NCBI RefSeq assembly: GCF_001399755.1 | Contig: NZ_LJCP01000014.1 | Location: 186,001-250,000, forward strand | DNA from: Thiohalorhabdus denitrificans | GTDB lineage: Bacteria; Pseudomonadota; Gammaproteobacteria; Thiohalorhabdales; Thiohalorhabdaceae | Direction: 5' to 3' | Length of the DNA: 64,000 nt | Shown: piece after piece, positions 26,278 to 34,325 of the stretch | Position numbering within the stretch: the stretch's first letter is position 1 | Layout of the letters: each line of letters starts with the position of its first letter | Notes under the pieces: model-generated | Told to the model about the DNA's origin: nothing | The model's input: only the letters and a program-made list of their open reading frames with translations | The model's database searches: none | Made by a program: the position numbers and the translations under genes

Positions 26278-27906
26278 ATGGCGGGTCGCGGGCGGCGCCT
26301 TCCCCGGTTCCCCTCCGCGGCGGCCCTGGCCCTGGCCCTGGCCGGCGGGGGCGACGGCGCCCATGGGGCGGAGCCCGTCCACGGGGGGGAGCGGATCGTC
26401 GCCATGGGCGCCGAGGCCTCCAACCTGATCCCCTTCATGGCGGGGGATTCCGCCTCCAACGCGGTGGGCGGCCTCATCCACGCCAGCCTGCTGCGCTACG
26501 ACAAGAACCTGGAGCTCGTCCCCGGGCTCGCCGAGGACTGGGAGATCAGCGAGGACGGCCGCACCATCACCTTCCACCTGCGGGAGGGGGTGCGCTTCCC
26601 CGATGGGGAGCCCTTCACCAGCGAGGACGTGGTCTTCACCTGGGAGACGGTCACCGACCCCGAGACCCGCACCCCCTACGGGGAGCAGTACCGGCGGGTG
26701 AGCGAGGTGGAGACCCCCGACCCGCACACCTTCATCGCCCACTACGACGAGCCCTATTCCCCGGCCCTCTCCACCTGGGCGACCCTCGCCGTCCTGCCGG
26801 AGCACCTCCTGCGGGACGAGGACATCAACACCACGGGCTTCGCCCGGGACCCGGTGGGCCTGGGCCCCTACGCGCTGGAGCAGTGGCGGAGCGGCCAGTC
26901 GCTGCACCTGAAGGCCAACCCCGACCACTACCGCGGGGAGCCGAACATCACGCGGGTGTCGTTCCGCGTCATTCCCGACACCACCACCCAGTTTCTTGAG
27001 CTAGAGGCGGGGAACATCGACCAGATGAGTCCCTCCCCGACCCTGTTCGAGCGCACCTTCCCGAAGCGGGAGGACCTGCGCGAGCGCATCGCCACCTACC
27101 GCTACATGGGCAGCAACTACACCTACCTGGGCTTCAACCTCCGGCGCGAGCCCTTCACCGATATCCGCGTGCGGCGCGCCATCGCCCACGCCATCGACCG
27201 CCAGGAGCTCATCAAGGGGGTCACCCTGGGCCTGGCGGAACGGATCGCCGCACCCTACAAGCCCGGCACGCGCTGGTACCCCGAGGACATCGAGCCCTAC
27301 GGCTACGACCCAGAGAAGGCGCGGGGCCTGCTCGAGGAGGCCGGGTGGGAGGATACCGACGGCGACGGCATCCGCGAGAAGAACGGCCGGGAGCTCTCCT
27401 TCGAGGTCCTGACCAACAACGACAACAAGGAGCGGCAGATCGCCGCCACCCTGATCCAGGGGCGCCTCGAGGAGGTGGGCATCGACATCCAGCTGCGGCT
27501 GGTGGAATGGGCCACCTTCATCAGCCAGCACATCAACACCCATGACTTCGATGCGGTGATCCTGGGCTGGAGCCTCTCCCCCGACCCGGATCAGTACAGC
27601 ATCTGGCACTCCAGCCAGCAGGACCCGGGCCAGTTCAACTTTGTGGGCCTGGAAGACCCGGAGGTGGACCGGCTGCTGGAGGCCGGGCTGCGCGAGTTCG
27701 ACCCCGAGGAGCGGGCGGAGATCTACCACGAGTTCGCCCACGAGCTCCTGGACGCCGCCCCTATCGTCTACCTGTACGCGCCCTACTCCCTCGCCGCCAT
27801 CGACCGCCGCATCCGGGGCATCGAGCCGGCCCCGGCGGGGATCGAGCACAATGTGGAGGAGTGGTACATCCCCCGGGACCTCCAGCGCCACACGATCCAG
27901 CGGTAA
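26278..27906 (+). CDS. ABC transporter peptide-binding protein (SBP family 5)
   Basis: This 542-residue extracytoplasmic solute-binding protein of the Opp/Dpp type has a signal-like N-terminus ([22 protein letters not shown]). Family 5 features are [40 protein letters not shown] and [18 protein letters not shown]. No lipobox Cys is seen, so it is probably soluble in the periplasm. It delivers peptides or a related ligand to the permeases encoded directly downstream. The cassette lies between mltD and fabI, where I recall a similar ABC group in Pseudomonas, so recycling of wall peptides is a possible role. Confidence 0.92.
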   Translation: MAGRGRRLPRFPSAAALALALAGGGDGAHGAEPVHGGERIVAMGAEASNLIPFMAGDSASNAVGGLIHASLLRYDKNLELVPGLAEDWEISEDGRTITFHLREGVRFPDGEPFTSEDVVFTWETVTDPETRTPYGEQYRRVSEVETPDPHTFIAHYDEPYSPALSTWATLAVLPEHLLRDEDINTTGFARDPVGLGPYALEQWRSGQSLHLKANPDHYRGEPNITRVSFRVIPDTTTQFLELEAGNIDQMSPSPTLFERTFPKREDLRERIATYRYMGSNYTYLGFNLRREPFTDIRVRRAIAHAIDRQELIKGVTLGLAERIAAPYKPGTRWYPEDIEPYGYDPEKARGLLEEAGWEDTDGDGIREKNGRELSFEVLTNNDNKERQIAATLIQGRLEEVGIDIQLRLVEWATFISQHINTHDFDAVILGWSLSPDPDQYSIWHSSQQDPGQFNFVGLEDPEVDRLLEAGLREFDPEERAEIYHEFAHELLDAAPIVYLYAPYSLAAIDRRIRGIEPAPAGIEHNVEEWYIPRDLQRHTIQR

Positions 27907-27931
27907 CCGCAGCCATGGACGGCCCGATGCC

Positions 27932-28918
27932 ATGCTGATCTATCTTGCCAAACGCCTGCTGTGGATGATCCCGGTGCTGCTGGGCATCACCATCATCTCC
28001 TTCGGGGTGATGCACCTGGCGCCCGGCGACATCACCACCCTGGAGACCAGCCTCAACCCGCAGAGCGGGCAGGAGGCCCGTGAGCAGCTGCGCGAGGCCT
28101 ACAACCTGGACGAGCCCCTGCACGTCCAGTACGGGCTGTGGCTCAAGCGGGTGGTGGCGCTGGACTTCGGCGAGTCCTTCAGCTCCGACAACCGGCCGGT
28201 GCTCGAAAAGATCGGCGAGCGACTGCCGGTGACGCTGGCCATCAACATCGCCTCCCTGCTGTTGATCCTGGCCGTGGCCCTGCCGGTGGGGGTGATCTCC
28301 GCGGTGCGCCAGAACAGCCTGCTGGACCGCAGCCTCACGGTGACCGTCTTCCTCGCCTTCGCCATCCCCGGGTTCTGGCTGGCGCTGCTCCTCATGGTGC
28401 TGTTCGGCGTCCAGCTGGGCTGGCTGCCGGTCTCCGGGATCCAGGGCTACGAATACGACCAGCTGGATTTCTGGGGCAAGCTGGCCGATCGCGCCCGACA
28501 CCTGGTACTGCCCGTGGTGGTCTCCGCCTTCGCGGGCATCGCCGCCTTCTCCCGCTACGTGCGCTCCAACATGCTGGAGGTGATCCGCCAGGACTACGTG
28601 CTCACCGCGCGGGCCAAGGGCCTGCCGGAGGGGGCGGTGATCTACCGCCACGCCCTGCGCAACGCCCTGCTGCCGGTGATCACCCTGCTGGGCCTGTCGG
28701 TGCCGGGTCTGATCGGCGGCTCGGTGATCTTCGAGACCATCTTCGGGATCCCGGGCATGGGGCAGCTCTTCTACAACGCCGTGCTCATGCGCGACTATCC
28801 GGTGGTCATGGGGATCCTGGTGATTGGCGCCATCCTTACCCTGCTCGGCAACCTGCTGGCCGACCTGGCCTACGCGTGGGCGGACCCGCGGGTCCGCCGG
28901 GGGCTGACCTCCTCATGA
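27932..28918 (+). CDS. ABC transporter permease, DppB/OppB type
   Basis: This encodes a 328-residue inner-membrane permease with about six membrane segments. It begins [20 protein letters not shown] as usual for DppB-type subunits. The ATPase-coupling EAA loop is [20 protein letters not shown], and the C-terminal [20 protein letters not shown] is family-typical. Its last bases overlap the second permease start (ATGA). It presumably forms the channel heterodimer with the next protein. Confidence 0.93.
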   Translation: MLIYLAKRLLWMIPVLLGITIISFGVMHLAPGDITTLETSLNPQSGQEAREQLREAYNLDEPLHVQYGLWLKRVVALDFGESFSSDNRPVLEKIGERLPVTLAINIASLLLILAVALPVGVISAVRQNSLLDRSLTVTVFLAFAIPGFWLALLLMVLFGVQLGWLPVSGIQGYEYDQLDFWGKLADRARHLVLPVVVSAFAGIAAFSRYVRSNMLEVIRQDYVLTARAKGLPEGAVIYRHALRNALLPVITLLGLSVPGLIGGSVIFETIFGIPGMGQLFYNAVLMRDYPVVMGILVIGAILTLLGNLLADLAYAWADPRVRRGLTSS

Positions 28919-29754
28919 GCCCCGCCGTCCGCCGCCTCCTGCGCAACCCGCTGGCCGTGGCCGGCGGGGTGATCGTCGGCCTCATGGCCGTGGCCGCGGT
29001 CTTCGCGCCCTGGCTCGCCCCCCACGACCCCTACGCCATCAACGTGGACCGCATCCTGGAGGGCCCCTCGGCGGAGCACTGGATGGGCACGGACCGCCTC
29101 GGCCGCGACGTGCTCAGCCGGGTCCTCTACGGCGCGCGGGTATCCCTCTCCGTGGGCTTCGTGGCCGTGGGCATCGCCACGGTGATCGGCGTGCTGCTCG
29201 GCAGCCTGGCGGGCTACTACGGGCGCTGGGCGGACAGCCTGATCATGCGCCTGGTGGACGTCATGCTGGCCGTGCCCACCTTCTTCCTGGTGCTGGCGGT
29301 GATCGCCTTCCTGGAGCCCAACGTCTTCAACGTCATGGCGGTCATCGGGCTCACCTCCTGGATGGGGGTGACGCGGCTGGTACGCGCCGAGCTGCTGTCC
29401 CTGCGCTCCCGGGAATTCGTACTCGCCTCCCGCGCCCTGGGGGCCAGCGACGCCCGGCTCATCGGCGTCCACCTGCTGCCCAACGGCATGGCTCCTGTGC
29501 TGGTGGCCGCCATCCTGGGAGTGGCGGAGGCCATCCTCATCGAGTCCGCCCTCTCCTTCCTGGGCCTCGGCGTGCAGCCGCCCTTCGCCTCCTGGGGCAA
29601 CATCCTCACCGAGGGCAAGGACCACATCGAGTTCGCCTGGTGGTTGTCGCTGTTTCCGGGTTTGGCCATCTGGATCACTGTGCTCGGCTTCAACCTGTTC
29701 GGCGAGGGGCTGCGCGATGCCTTTGACCCCCGGCAGGAACAGGAAAAAGGGTAG
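28915..29754 (+). CDS. ABC transporter permease, DppC/OppC type
   Basis: This 279-residue permease has the DppC-type N-terminus ([20 protein letters not shown]), the conserved [20 protein letters not shown] segment, and an EAA loop at [20 protein letters not shown]. The 4-bp overlap with the preceding gene indicates translational coupling. No ABC ATPase gene follows: after 98 bp the next gene is fabI. The importer therefore needs ATPase subunits encoded elsewhere. Confidence 0.93.
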   Translation: MSPAVRRLLRNPLAVAGGVIVGLMAVAAVFAPWLAPHDPYAINVDRILEGPSAEHWMGTDRLGRDVLSRVLYGARVSLSVGFVAVGIATVIGVLLGSLAGYYGRWADSLIMRLVDVMLAVPTFFLVLAVIAFLEPNVFNVMAVIGLTSWMGVTRLVRAELLSLRSREFVLASRALGASDARLIGVHLLPNGMAPVLVAAILGVAEAILIESALSFLGLGVQPPFASWGNILTEGKDHIEFAWWLSLFPGLAIWITVLGFNLFGEGLRDAFDPRQEQEKG

Positions 29755-29852
29755 TTTTGCGGCAGTTTCTTTTCAGCTCCGCCTCGAGCCTATAAACTAG
29801 CGCCACACAACCGTCTCCAAAGGCATCCAACCAGGCAGGAGCAGCACAGCTC

Positions 29853-30629
29853 ATGGGTTTTCTCAGCGGGAAAAGGGGCATCATCTTCGGCGTCGCCAAC
29901 AAGAGCTCCATCGCTTGGGGCGTTGCCCGGGCCATGGCGGACCAGGGCGCCGAACTGGCGCTCACCTACCAGAACGAAAGCTTCAAAAAGCGGGTTCAGC
30001 CGCTCGCCGAGGAGTTGGGCGCGGATCTGGTGCTCCCCTGCGACGTTACCGACGAATCGCAGGTGGAGGGGGTATTCAAGGAGCTGGAGAGCCAATGGGG
30101 CGGTCTGGATATCCTGGTGCATGCCCTCGCCTACGCGCCCAAGGAGGAGCTGCGCGGCGGCTACGTGGAGTCCACCACCAAGGAAGGCTTCATGACGGCC
30201 CATGATGTCAGCAGCTGGAGCCTCACCCGGCTGGCCCAGGGCGCCTACCCGCTCATGAAGAACCGCGAGGACGCCTCCATCCTGACCATGAGCTACCTGG
30301 GCGCGGAGCGCTACATCCCGCACTACAACGTCATGGGCGTGGCCAAGGCGAGCCTGGAGGCGAGCGTGCGCTACCTGGCGGCGAGCATGGGGCCGGAGGG
30401 CATCCGCGTGAACGCCGTGAGCGCCGGGCCCATCAAGACCCTGGCATCGAGCGGCATCGGCGACATGCGCCTGATCCTCCAGCACAACGAGGACCGCGCC
30501 CCGCTGCGCCGCAACACCACCATCGAGGAAGTGGGCAACACCTCCGCCTTCCTGGCCAGTCCCTTGGCCTCCGGCATCACAGGCGAGGTGCTCCACGTGG
30601 ACAGCGGCTACCACAGCGTCGCCATGTGA
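29853..30629 (+). CDS. fabI: Enoyl-[acyl-carrier-protein] reductase (NADH)
   Basis: FabI carries out the last reduction of each fatty-acid elongation cycle. The 258-residue short-chain dehydrogenase fold has the divergent nucleotide motif GIIFGVANKSSIAWGVARA at residues 9-27. The active site is Tyr148, Tyr158 and Lys165 (SYLGAERYIPHYNVMGVAK), matching Tyr146, Tyr156 and Lys163 of E. coli FabI. AGGAG lies 11 bp upstream of ATG 29853. It may have its own promoter in the 98-bp gap after the permease. It ends at a bidirectional terminator shared with the convergent methyltransferase gene. Confidence 0.97.
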   Translation: MGFLSGKRGIIFGVANKSSIAWGVARAMADQGAELALTYQNESFKKRVQPLAEELGADLVLPCDVTDESQVEGVFKELESQWGGLDILVHALAYAPKEELRGGYVESTTKEGFMTAHDVSSWSLTRLAQGAYPLMKNREDASILTMSYLGAERYIPHYNVMGVAKASLEASVRYLAASMGPEGIRVNAVSAGPIKTLASSGIGDMRLILQHNEDRAPLRRNTTIEEVGNTSAFLASPLASGITGEVLHVDSGYHSVAM

Positions 30630-30648
30630 ACGCCCGCCCAACGGCGCA

Positions 30649-30683
30649 CGAAAAGGCCCCCGTCACCGACGGGGGCCTTTTCG
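30649..30683. terminator. Bidirectional terminator between fabI and methyltransferase
   Basis: A stem of about 15 bp (CGAAAAGGCCCCCGTC with its complement, 3-nt loop) has A and T runs on both sides, so it serves both convergent genes. Confidence 0.92.
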
Positions 30684-30738
30684 TTGCGGGTTCCGCTCCC
30701 GGCGACCGCAATCCCTTCCCGATCCTGTCTTACGGAGG

Positions 30739-31509
30739 CTAGGCCTTGGGCTTGTAGGCCACCTGCTGGATGAAGTCCACGTTCTCCCGGTCGTAGGGCT
30801 TCTCGAAGTCGCCGTAGCGCTCCACGTTGATGAAGCCGGCGTCCTCCAGGAGGTGGGAGACGTAGTCCTGGCGCAGCGGGTACATGTTGAGCTGGAAGTG
30901 GGCGCCATCCGGGAACTTGTACTCGAAGCGGGCCAGGTAGCGGTTCAGCTCCGCCGGGTAGGCGTCCACCCCCTTGCCGGTGTAGTAGTGCTGGTGCGAG
31001 GAGGTGTAGCCGTGGTCCAGCATGGAGTCGTAGTTGCGGTGGTCGATGATTACCACGCCGCCGGGGCGCACCACCTTGAAGAAGGCCTCCATGGCATCCC
31101 GCCGGGCCTCGTGCTCGAACAAGTGGGTGAAGGAGTTGCCCAGGCATACCAGGGCGTCGAAGCGCTCCGTGCCCACCTCCTTGTCCAGCTTCACCCAGTC
31201 CGCCACCTTGGTCTCGGCGAAGGTCACCCCCATCTGGGCGGCGTTCTCCCGGGTCTTGGCGATCATGTTCTCGGAGCCGTCGGCGGCCGTGACCACCAGG
31301 CCGGACTTGGCGAGGTTGATGGCGTTGAAACCGGTACCGCAGGCCACATCGGCCACCTCGCGCACACCCGATCCCTTGAGCAGGCGCTCGTAGAACCCGC
31401 CCTCGGAGGCGGCACGGGATTCCCAGCCCACCAGATCGTCCCAGTAGTCGACGAAGTCGGGGGTGTATTGGCCGTACTGGTTGCCGGTGTTCACGTTGCG
31501 AATGGTCAT
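30739..31509 (-). CDS. Glycine/sarcosine N-methyltransferase-like (betaine synthesis)
   Basis: This 256-residue SAM-dependent methyltransferase resembles halophile glycine sarcosine N-methyltransferase (as recalled from Ectothiorhodospira). Shared segments are YTPDFVDYWDDLVGWESRAA, the SAM motif DVACGTGFNAINLAKSG, CLGNSFTHLFEH and IIDHRNYDSMLDHGY. It would convert glycine to sarcosine and dimethylglycine on the route to betaine, an osmolyte. The partner enzyme making betaine from dimethylglycine is not in the window. AAGGAG lies 5 bp before ATG 31509. It stands as a single gene between fabI and ppiD, genes I recall as adjacent in Pseudomonas. This suggests an acquired insertion. Confidence 0.85.
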   Translation of the reverse strand: MTIRNVNTGNQYGQYTPDFVDYWDDLVGWESRAASEGGFYERLLKGSGVREVADVACGTGFNAINLAKSGLVVTAADGSENMIAKTRENAAQMGVTFAETKVADWVKLDKEVGTERFDALVCLGNSFTHLFEHEARRDAMEAFFKVVRPGGVVIIDHRNYDSMLDHGYTSSHQHYYTGKGVDAYPAELNRYLARFEYKFPDGAHFQLNMYPLRQDYVSHLLEDAGFINVERYGDFEKPYDRENVDFIQQVAYKPKA

Positions 31510-31616
31510 GACTGCTCCTTCTTGGCTGTCGATGGCGGCCGGCGGGCCGCCTCACAGCCCCTACTGTAGGTGGAAGGAACGGATCCATACAGATTCATAG
31601 TCCAGTTAATATACCG

Positions 31617-31645
31617 GTACAGTTTTGTGCGGACGGAAACTGTAC
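31617..31645. promoter_or_regulatory. GTACAG/CTGTAC inverted repeat upstream of methyltransferase
   Basis: GTACAGTTT (31617-31625) and AAACTGTAC (31637-31645) form a perfect 9-bp inverted repeat with an 11-bp gap, about 110 bp upstream of the methyltransferase start. Another CTGTAC lies at 31664-31669. The stretch 31600-31615 between repeat and gene is AT-rich (TTAATATACC) and could hold the -10 region. This is a candidate operator. The rest of 31510-31840 shows only the terminator at 31762 and no gene. Confidence 0.45.
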
Positions 31646-31761
31646 TGCCTGCCGCGCCCGGGACTGTACCGCGTAACCGCCAGGGGCGGCCGGGAGGGGA
31701 ATCCAAGGTGGGGGAAAGGGTGCACACGCGCGGTGCCCCGTCCGGAGAGGGATCCACCAAC

Positions 31762-31799
31762 AAAAACGCCCGGGCGACGGTATCGACCGTCCCCGGGCG
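31762..31799 (-). terminator. Terminator after ppiD-like gene
   Basis: Reading leftward, a stem of 13-15 bp (CGCCCGGGGACGGT, loop CGAT, then its near-complement) is followed by TTTTT. It lies 41 bp past the ppiD stop. Confidence 0.88.
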
Positions 31800-31840
31800 G
31801 AATCCCGCCTGTCCGGCGAGGGGCTATCAGGCCGGTGGGC

Positions 31841-33439
31841 TCAGCCGTTCCCGGAGCCGAACTCCTTCAGGATACGCACCCCGTGCCGCTGGCGGAGCTG
31901 ATCCATCACCGCCTGCATGCGGGACTCGCCCCGATCCAGGCGCACCCCGGAGCGGAGCTTACGGAGCTGGCCCTCCTCCAGATCGTCGCGGCCGGGCTGG
32001 ATAACCTCCTCCACCCGGAACACGGCGAAATCGGACCGGTCCATCCGGGCCACCCCGGCCGCGCTGGATTGGGCGGCGAAGGCCGATCCCGCGAGGTCCC
32101 CGGGGAGTCGGGACCCCGCCTCCGAGCGGGTAATCGGCCCGGCCTCCTCCACCTGGACGCCCAGGTCCTCCAGCTGTCCGGCCAAAGACCCTCCCTGGGC
32201 CACGGCCTCGCGGATCTCCTCCGCCCGCTTCCGGGCCAGCTCCCGGGCCCGCTCCCGGCGCAGGTCCTGGCGCACCTCCTCGCGCACCTCCTCCAGCGGG
32301 CGGGCCGAGGGCGGTTGGCGCTCCAGGACGTGCAGGCCCACAAAGCGGTTATCCTCGAGCTCCAGATCCTCGGAGTTCCGGCCAACGCCCACGTCGAAGG
32401 CGGCCTCGCGGAAGGCGGGGTCCTCGGGAACCCCGTCCGGCAGGTCCCCGTTACGCGGGATCCAGGGGGAGGTGCGCGCCTCCAGGCCGAACTCCTCCGC
32501 CGCGGCGGTCAGGTTGTCCCGGGTGTAGAGGAGGTCCTGGAAGGTGGGCAGGCGGTCGTAGATCCGCTGCTCCGCCTGCTCCCGGCGCCAATCCTCCGCC
32601 ACCTGGTCCCGCACCTGTTCGAAGGGTGCCGTCTCCCCGGCATCGTCGGTGTATCGGCCGGCGTTGGCTTCGTAGTAGGAGCGCAGTTGGTCGCTGCCCG
32701 GCTCCCCCATCTGCCCGGCCACGGTCTCGGGGCTCAGGACCACGTACTCCACCTTGGCCCGGGCCGGTCGACGGTAGCGGTCCTGGTGCTCCTCGTAGTA
32801 CGCCTCCACGGCCGCGTCTTCCAGGGTCACCTGGTCGCGGAATTGGTCAGGGGCCAGCCGTCCGTAGCGGATGCGGCGCTCCTCGTTGCGGGTCCGGTAG
32901 GCCTCCCAGACCTCCTCCTCGGCCACCAGGGTGCCCTCGTAGAAAAACCCCTGGTAGGCCTGCACCGCCAAGTCCCGACGCACCCGGTTCTCGTACTGGC
33001 TGGGCCCGAGGCCCATGCGACCGAGGATGCTCTCGTACTGGCTGGTACTGAACTCGCCGCCCTGCTGGAAGGCCGGCTGGCCCCGGATGGCCAGCCGCAC
33101 GGCCTGGTCGCTGGCCGTCAGGCCCAGGCGCTCGGCCTCCAGCTCCAGGAGCCGTTCCCGGATCAGGTCCTGAAGGACCTGGCGGCGGAGCCGCTCGGGA
33201 TCGATCTGGTCCGGGGAGAACCGATCCCCCATCACCTGGCGCAGGCGATTCCGCTCGCTCCGCACCCGGTTCTCCAGGCCCCGCTGGGTGATCTCCTGGT
33301 CGCCCACGGTGGCCACCGTAACCGAGGAGTTTCCGGAGAAGTAATCCCCCACTCCCCAGAAGACGAAGCTCAGAACGATCAGGCCGAACAGGACCTTGAC
33401 GATCCATCCCTGGGCCTGGCGGCGCATGAAATCGAGCAT
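31841..33439 (-). CDS. ppiD: PpiD-like periplasmic chaperone, parvulin domain not evident
   Basis: This 532-residue protein has a PpiD-type N-terminus: MLDFMRRQAQGWIVKVLFGL, one membrane anchor to about residue 34, then a SurA-like chaperone region (residues 40-200, with VLQDLIRERLLELEAERLGL). E. coli PpiD has 623 residues with a central parvulin domain. Here, after AKVEYVVLSPETVAGQ, only about 38 residues separate it from APFEQVRDQVAEDWRREQAE, the segment that normally follows the parvulin domain. No GGDLG-like parvulin motif is visible. It probably acts as a membrane-anchored folding chaperone without isomerase activity. AAGGA is 8 bp before ATG 33439. Position beside hupB and lon supports the assignment. 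Confidence 0.85.
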   Translation of the reverse strand: MLDFMRRQAQGWIVKVLFGLIVLSFVFWGVGDYFSGNSSVTVATVGDQEITQRGLENRVRSERNRLRQVMGDRFSPDQIDPERLRRQVLQDLIRERLLELEAERLGLTASDQAVRLAIRGQPAFQQGGEFSTSQYESILGRMGLGPSQYENRVRRDLAVQAYQGFFYEGTLVAEEEVWEAYRTRNEERRIRYGRLAPDQFRDQVTLEDAAVEAYYEEHQDRYRRPARAKVEYVVLSPETVAGQMGEPGSDQLRSYYEANAGRYTDDAGETAPFEQVRDQVAEDWRREQAEQRIYDRLPTFQDLLYTRDNLTAAAEEFGLEARTSPWIPRNGDLPDGVPEDPAFREAAFDVGVGRNSEDLELEDNRFVGLHVLERQPPSARPLEEVREEVRQDLRRERARELARKRAEEIREAVAQGGSLAGQLEDLGVQVEEAGPITRSEAGSRLPGDLAGSAFAAQSSAAGVARMDRSDFAVFRVEEVIQPGRDDLEEGQLRKLRSGVRLDRGESRMQAVMDQLRQRHGVRILKEFGSGNG

Positions 33440-33565
33440 TTACGGGGTCCTTGCTCCGTTCGTGGTGGTTATGGATCCGCGCCCGGACCGAGCCGGGAAG
33501 AAGGCCACCAAGATAAAGGCCCGCGGGATGGAACTGAACCCCCTGCGGCCCCCTGTGACCGGGCA

Positions 33566-33596
33566 TAAAAAAAGCGAACCCGGAGGTTCGCTTTTA
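33566..33596 (-). terminator. Terminator closing the hupB-tRNA unit
   Basis: Leftward-reading hairpin AAAAGCGAACC, loop TCCG, GGTTCGCTTTT, continued by T residues, 7 bp after the tRNA-Asp CCA end. Confidence 0.92.
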
Positions 33597-33602
33597 CAAA
33601 AA

Positions 33603-33680
33603 TGGCGGGGCGGACGAGACTCGAACTCGCGACCTCTGGCGTGACAGGCCAGCGCTCTAACCAAACTGAGCTACCGCCCC
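33603..33680 (-). tRNA. tRNA-Asp (GTC)
   Basis: The acceptor is GGGGCGG/CCGCCCC with discriminator G and encoded CCA. The anticodon arm is CTGGC-CTGTCAC-GCCAG, giving anticodon GTC. It is located 29 bp downstream of tRNA-Val on the same strand with no promoter between. Confidence 0.96.
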
Positions 33681-33709
33681 GCAAATGGAAAACGTATTAT
33701 AACGAGTTT

Positions 33710-33785
33710 TGGTGGGCGGTACAAGGTTCGAACTTGTGACCTCCGGTGTGTAAGACCGGCGCTCTTCCAACTGAGCTAACCGCCC
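33710..33785 (-). tRNA. tRNA-Val (TAC)
   Basis: The 76-nt tRNA has acceptor GGGCGGT/ACCGCCC, anticodon loop CTTACAC (anticodon TAC), a GTTCGAA T loop and an encoded CCA. Its 5' end lies only 12 bp after the hupB stop, so it is most likely processed out of the hupB transcript. Confidence 0.96.
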
Positions 33786-33797
33786 GCCGAAAACCCC

Positions 33798-34070
33798 TTA
33801 TTTTACGGAATCCTTGAGGTTCTTGCCAGCCTTGAACTTGGGAACCTTGGTCGCCGCGATCTGGATGGGCTTGCCAGTCTGGGGGTTGCGGCCCTGGCGC
33901 GCCGGACGCTCGGACACGGAAAACGTCCCGAAGCCGACGATGCCCACTTCTTCGCCCTTGGACAGGGAATCGGAGATCCCCTCGAACACCGCATTTACGG
34001 CCCGCCCGGCCGCAGCCTTGGACAGGTCCGCGTCTTTCGCCACCTTCTCGATCAGGTCGGTCTTGTTCAC
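33798..34070 (-). CDS. hupB: DNA-binding protein HU
   Basis: This 90-residue nucleoid protein bends and compacts DNA. The whole sequence is the HU fold, with the beta-arm motif [20 protein letters not shown] near residues 46-65 and the C-terminal [18 protein letters not shown] 34070 is the start: it gives [19 protein letters not shown] and has GGGGAG 6 bp upstream, whereas the longer frame adds non-family residues. A near-consensus promoter precedes it, and two tRNA genes follow before the next terminator. It lies in the lon-hupB-ppiD order usual for gammaproteobacteria. Confidence 0.97.
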   Translation of the reverse strand: MNKTDLIEKVAKDADLSKAAAGRAVNAVFEGISDSLSKGEEVGIVGFGTFSVSERPARQGRNPQTGKPIQIAATKVPKFKAGKNLKDSVK

Positions 34071-34106
34071 AGTACTCCCCTTTCTTCCGGTGAGTGACCC
34101 TGATTT

Positions 34107-34136
34107 CTTATACGGGCCCGTGCGCGACAGTGTCAA
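34107..34136 (-). promoter_or_regulatory. hupB promoter
   Basis: On the minus strand TTGACA (34136-34131) and TATAAG (34112-34107) are separated by 18 bp, about 36 bp before the hupB start codon. The -35 box is a perfect consensus. Confidence 0.85.
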
Positions 34137-34276
34137 CCATGAGAAAACCCACGCCAAGGCCCCCTGACAAAAAAATCCACCAAATTTTGGAAATTCGGTT
34201 GGTTGTCCGGCTACGCGTCAGCGTATCCCGGACACTGGAAATGCAACATACCAGCGTTCATTCCGAGGCTCAACAC

Positions 34277-34309
34277 AAAAAAAACCGGGTCGGAACCCGA
34301 CCCGGTTTT
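34277..34309 (-). terminator. lon terminator
   Basis: Leftward, AAAACCGGGTCGG, loop GTTC, CCGACCCGGTTTT and a run of eight T residues follow the lon stop by 17 bp. The remaining spacer toward hupB (34140-34276) has one imperfect hairpin at 34205-34233 and no gene. Confidence 0.93.
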
Positions 34310-34325
34310 CTAAATTTATAATTTT

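Noticed and set aside
31600-31645. LexA box upstream of the methyltransferase
   Set aside because: The half-sites are CTGTAC with wrong spacing; CTGT-N8-ACAG is not met.
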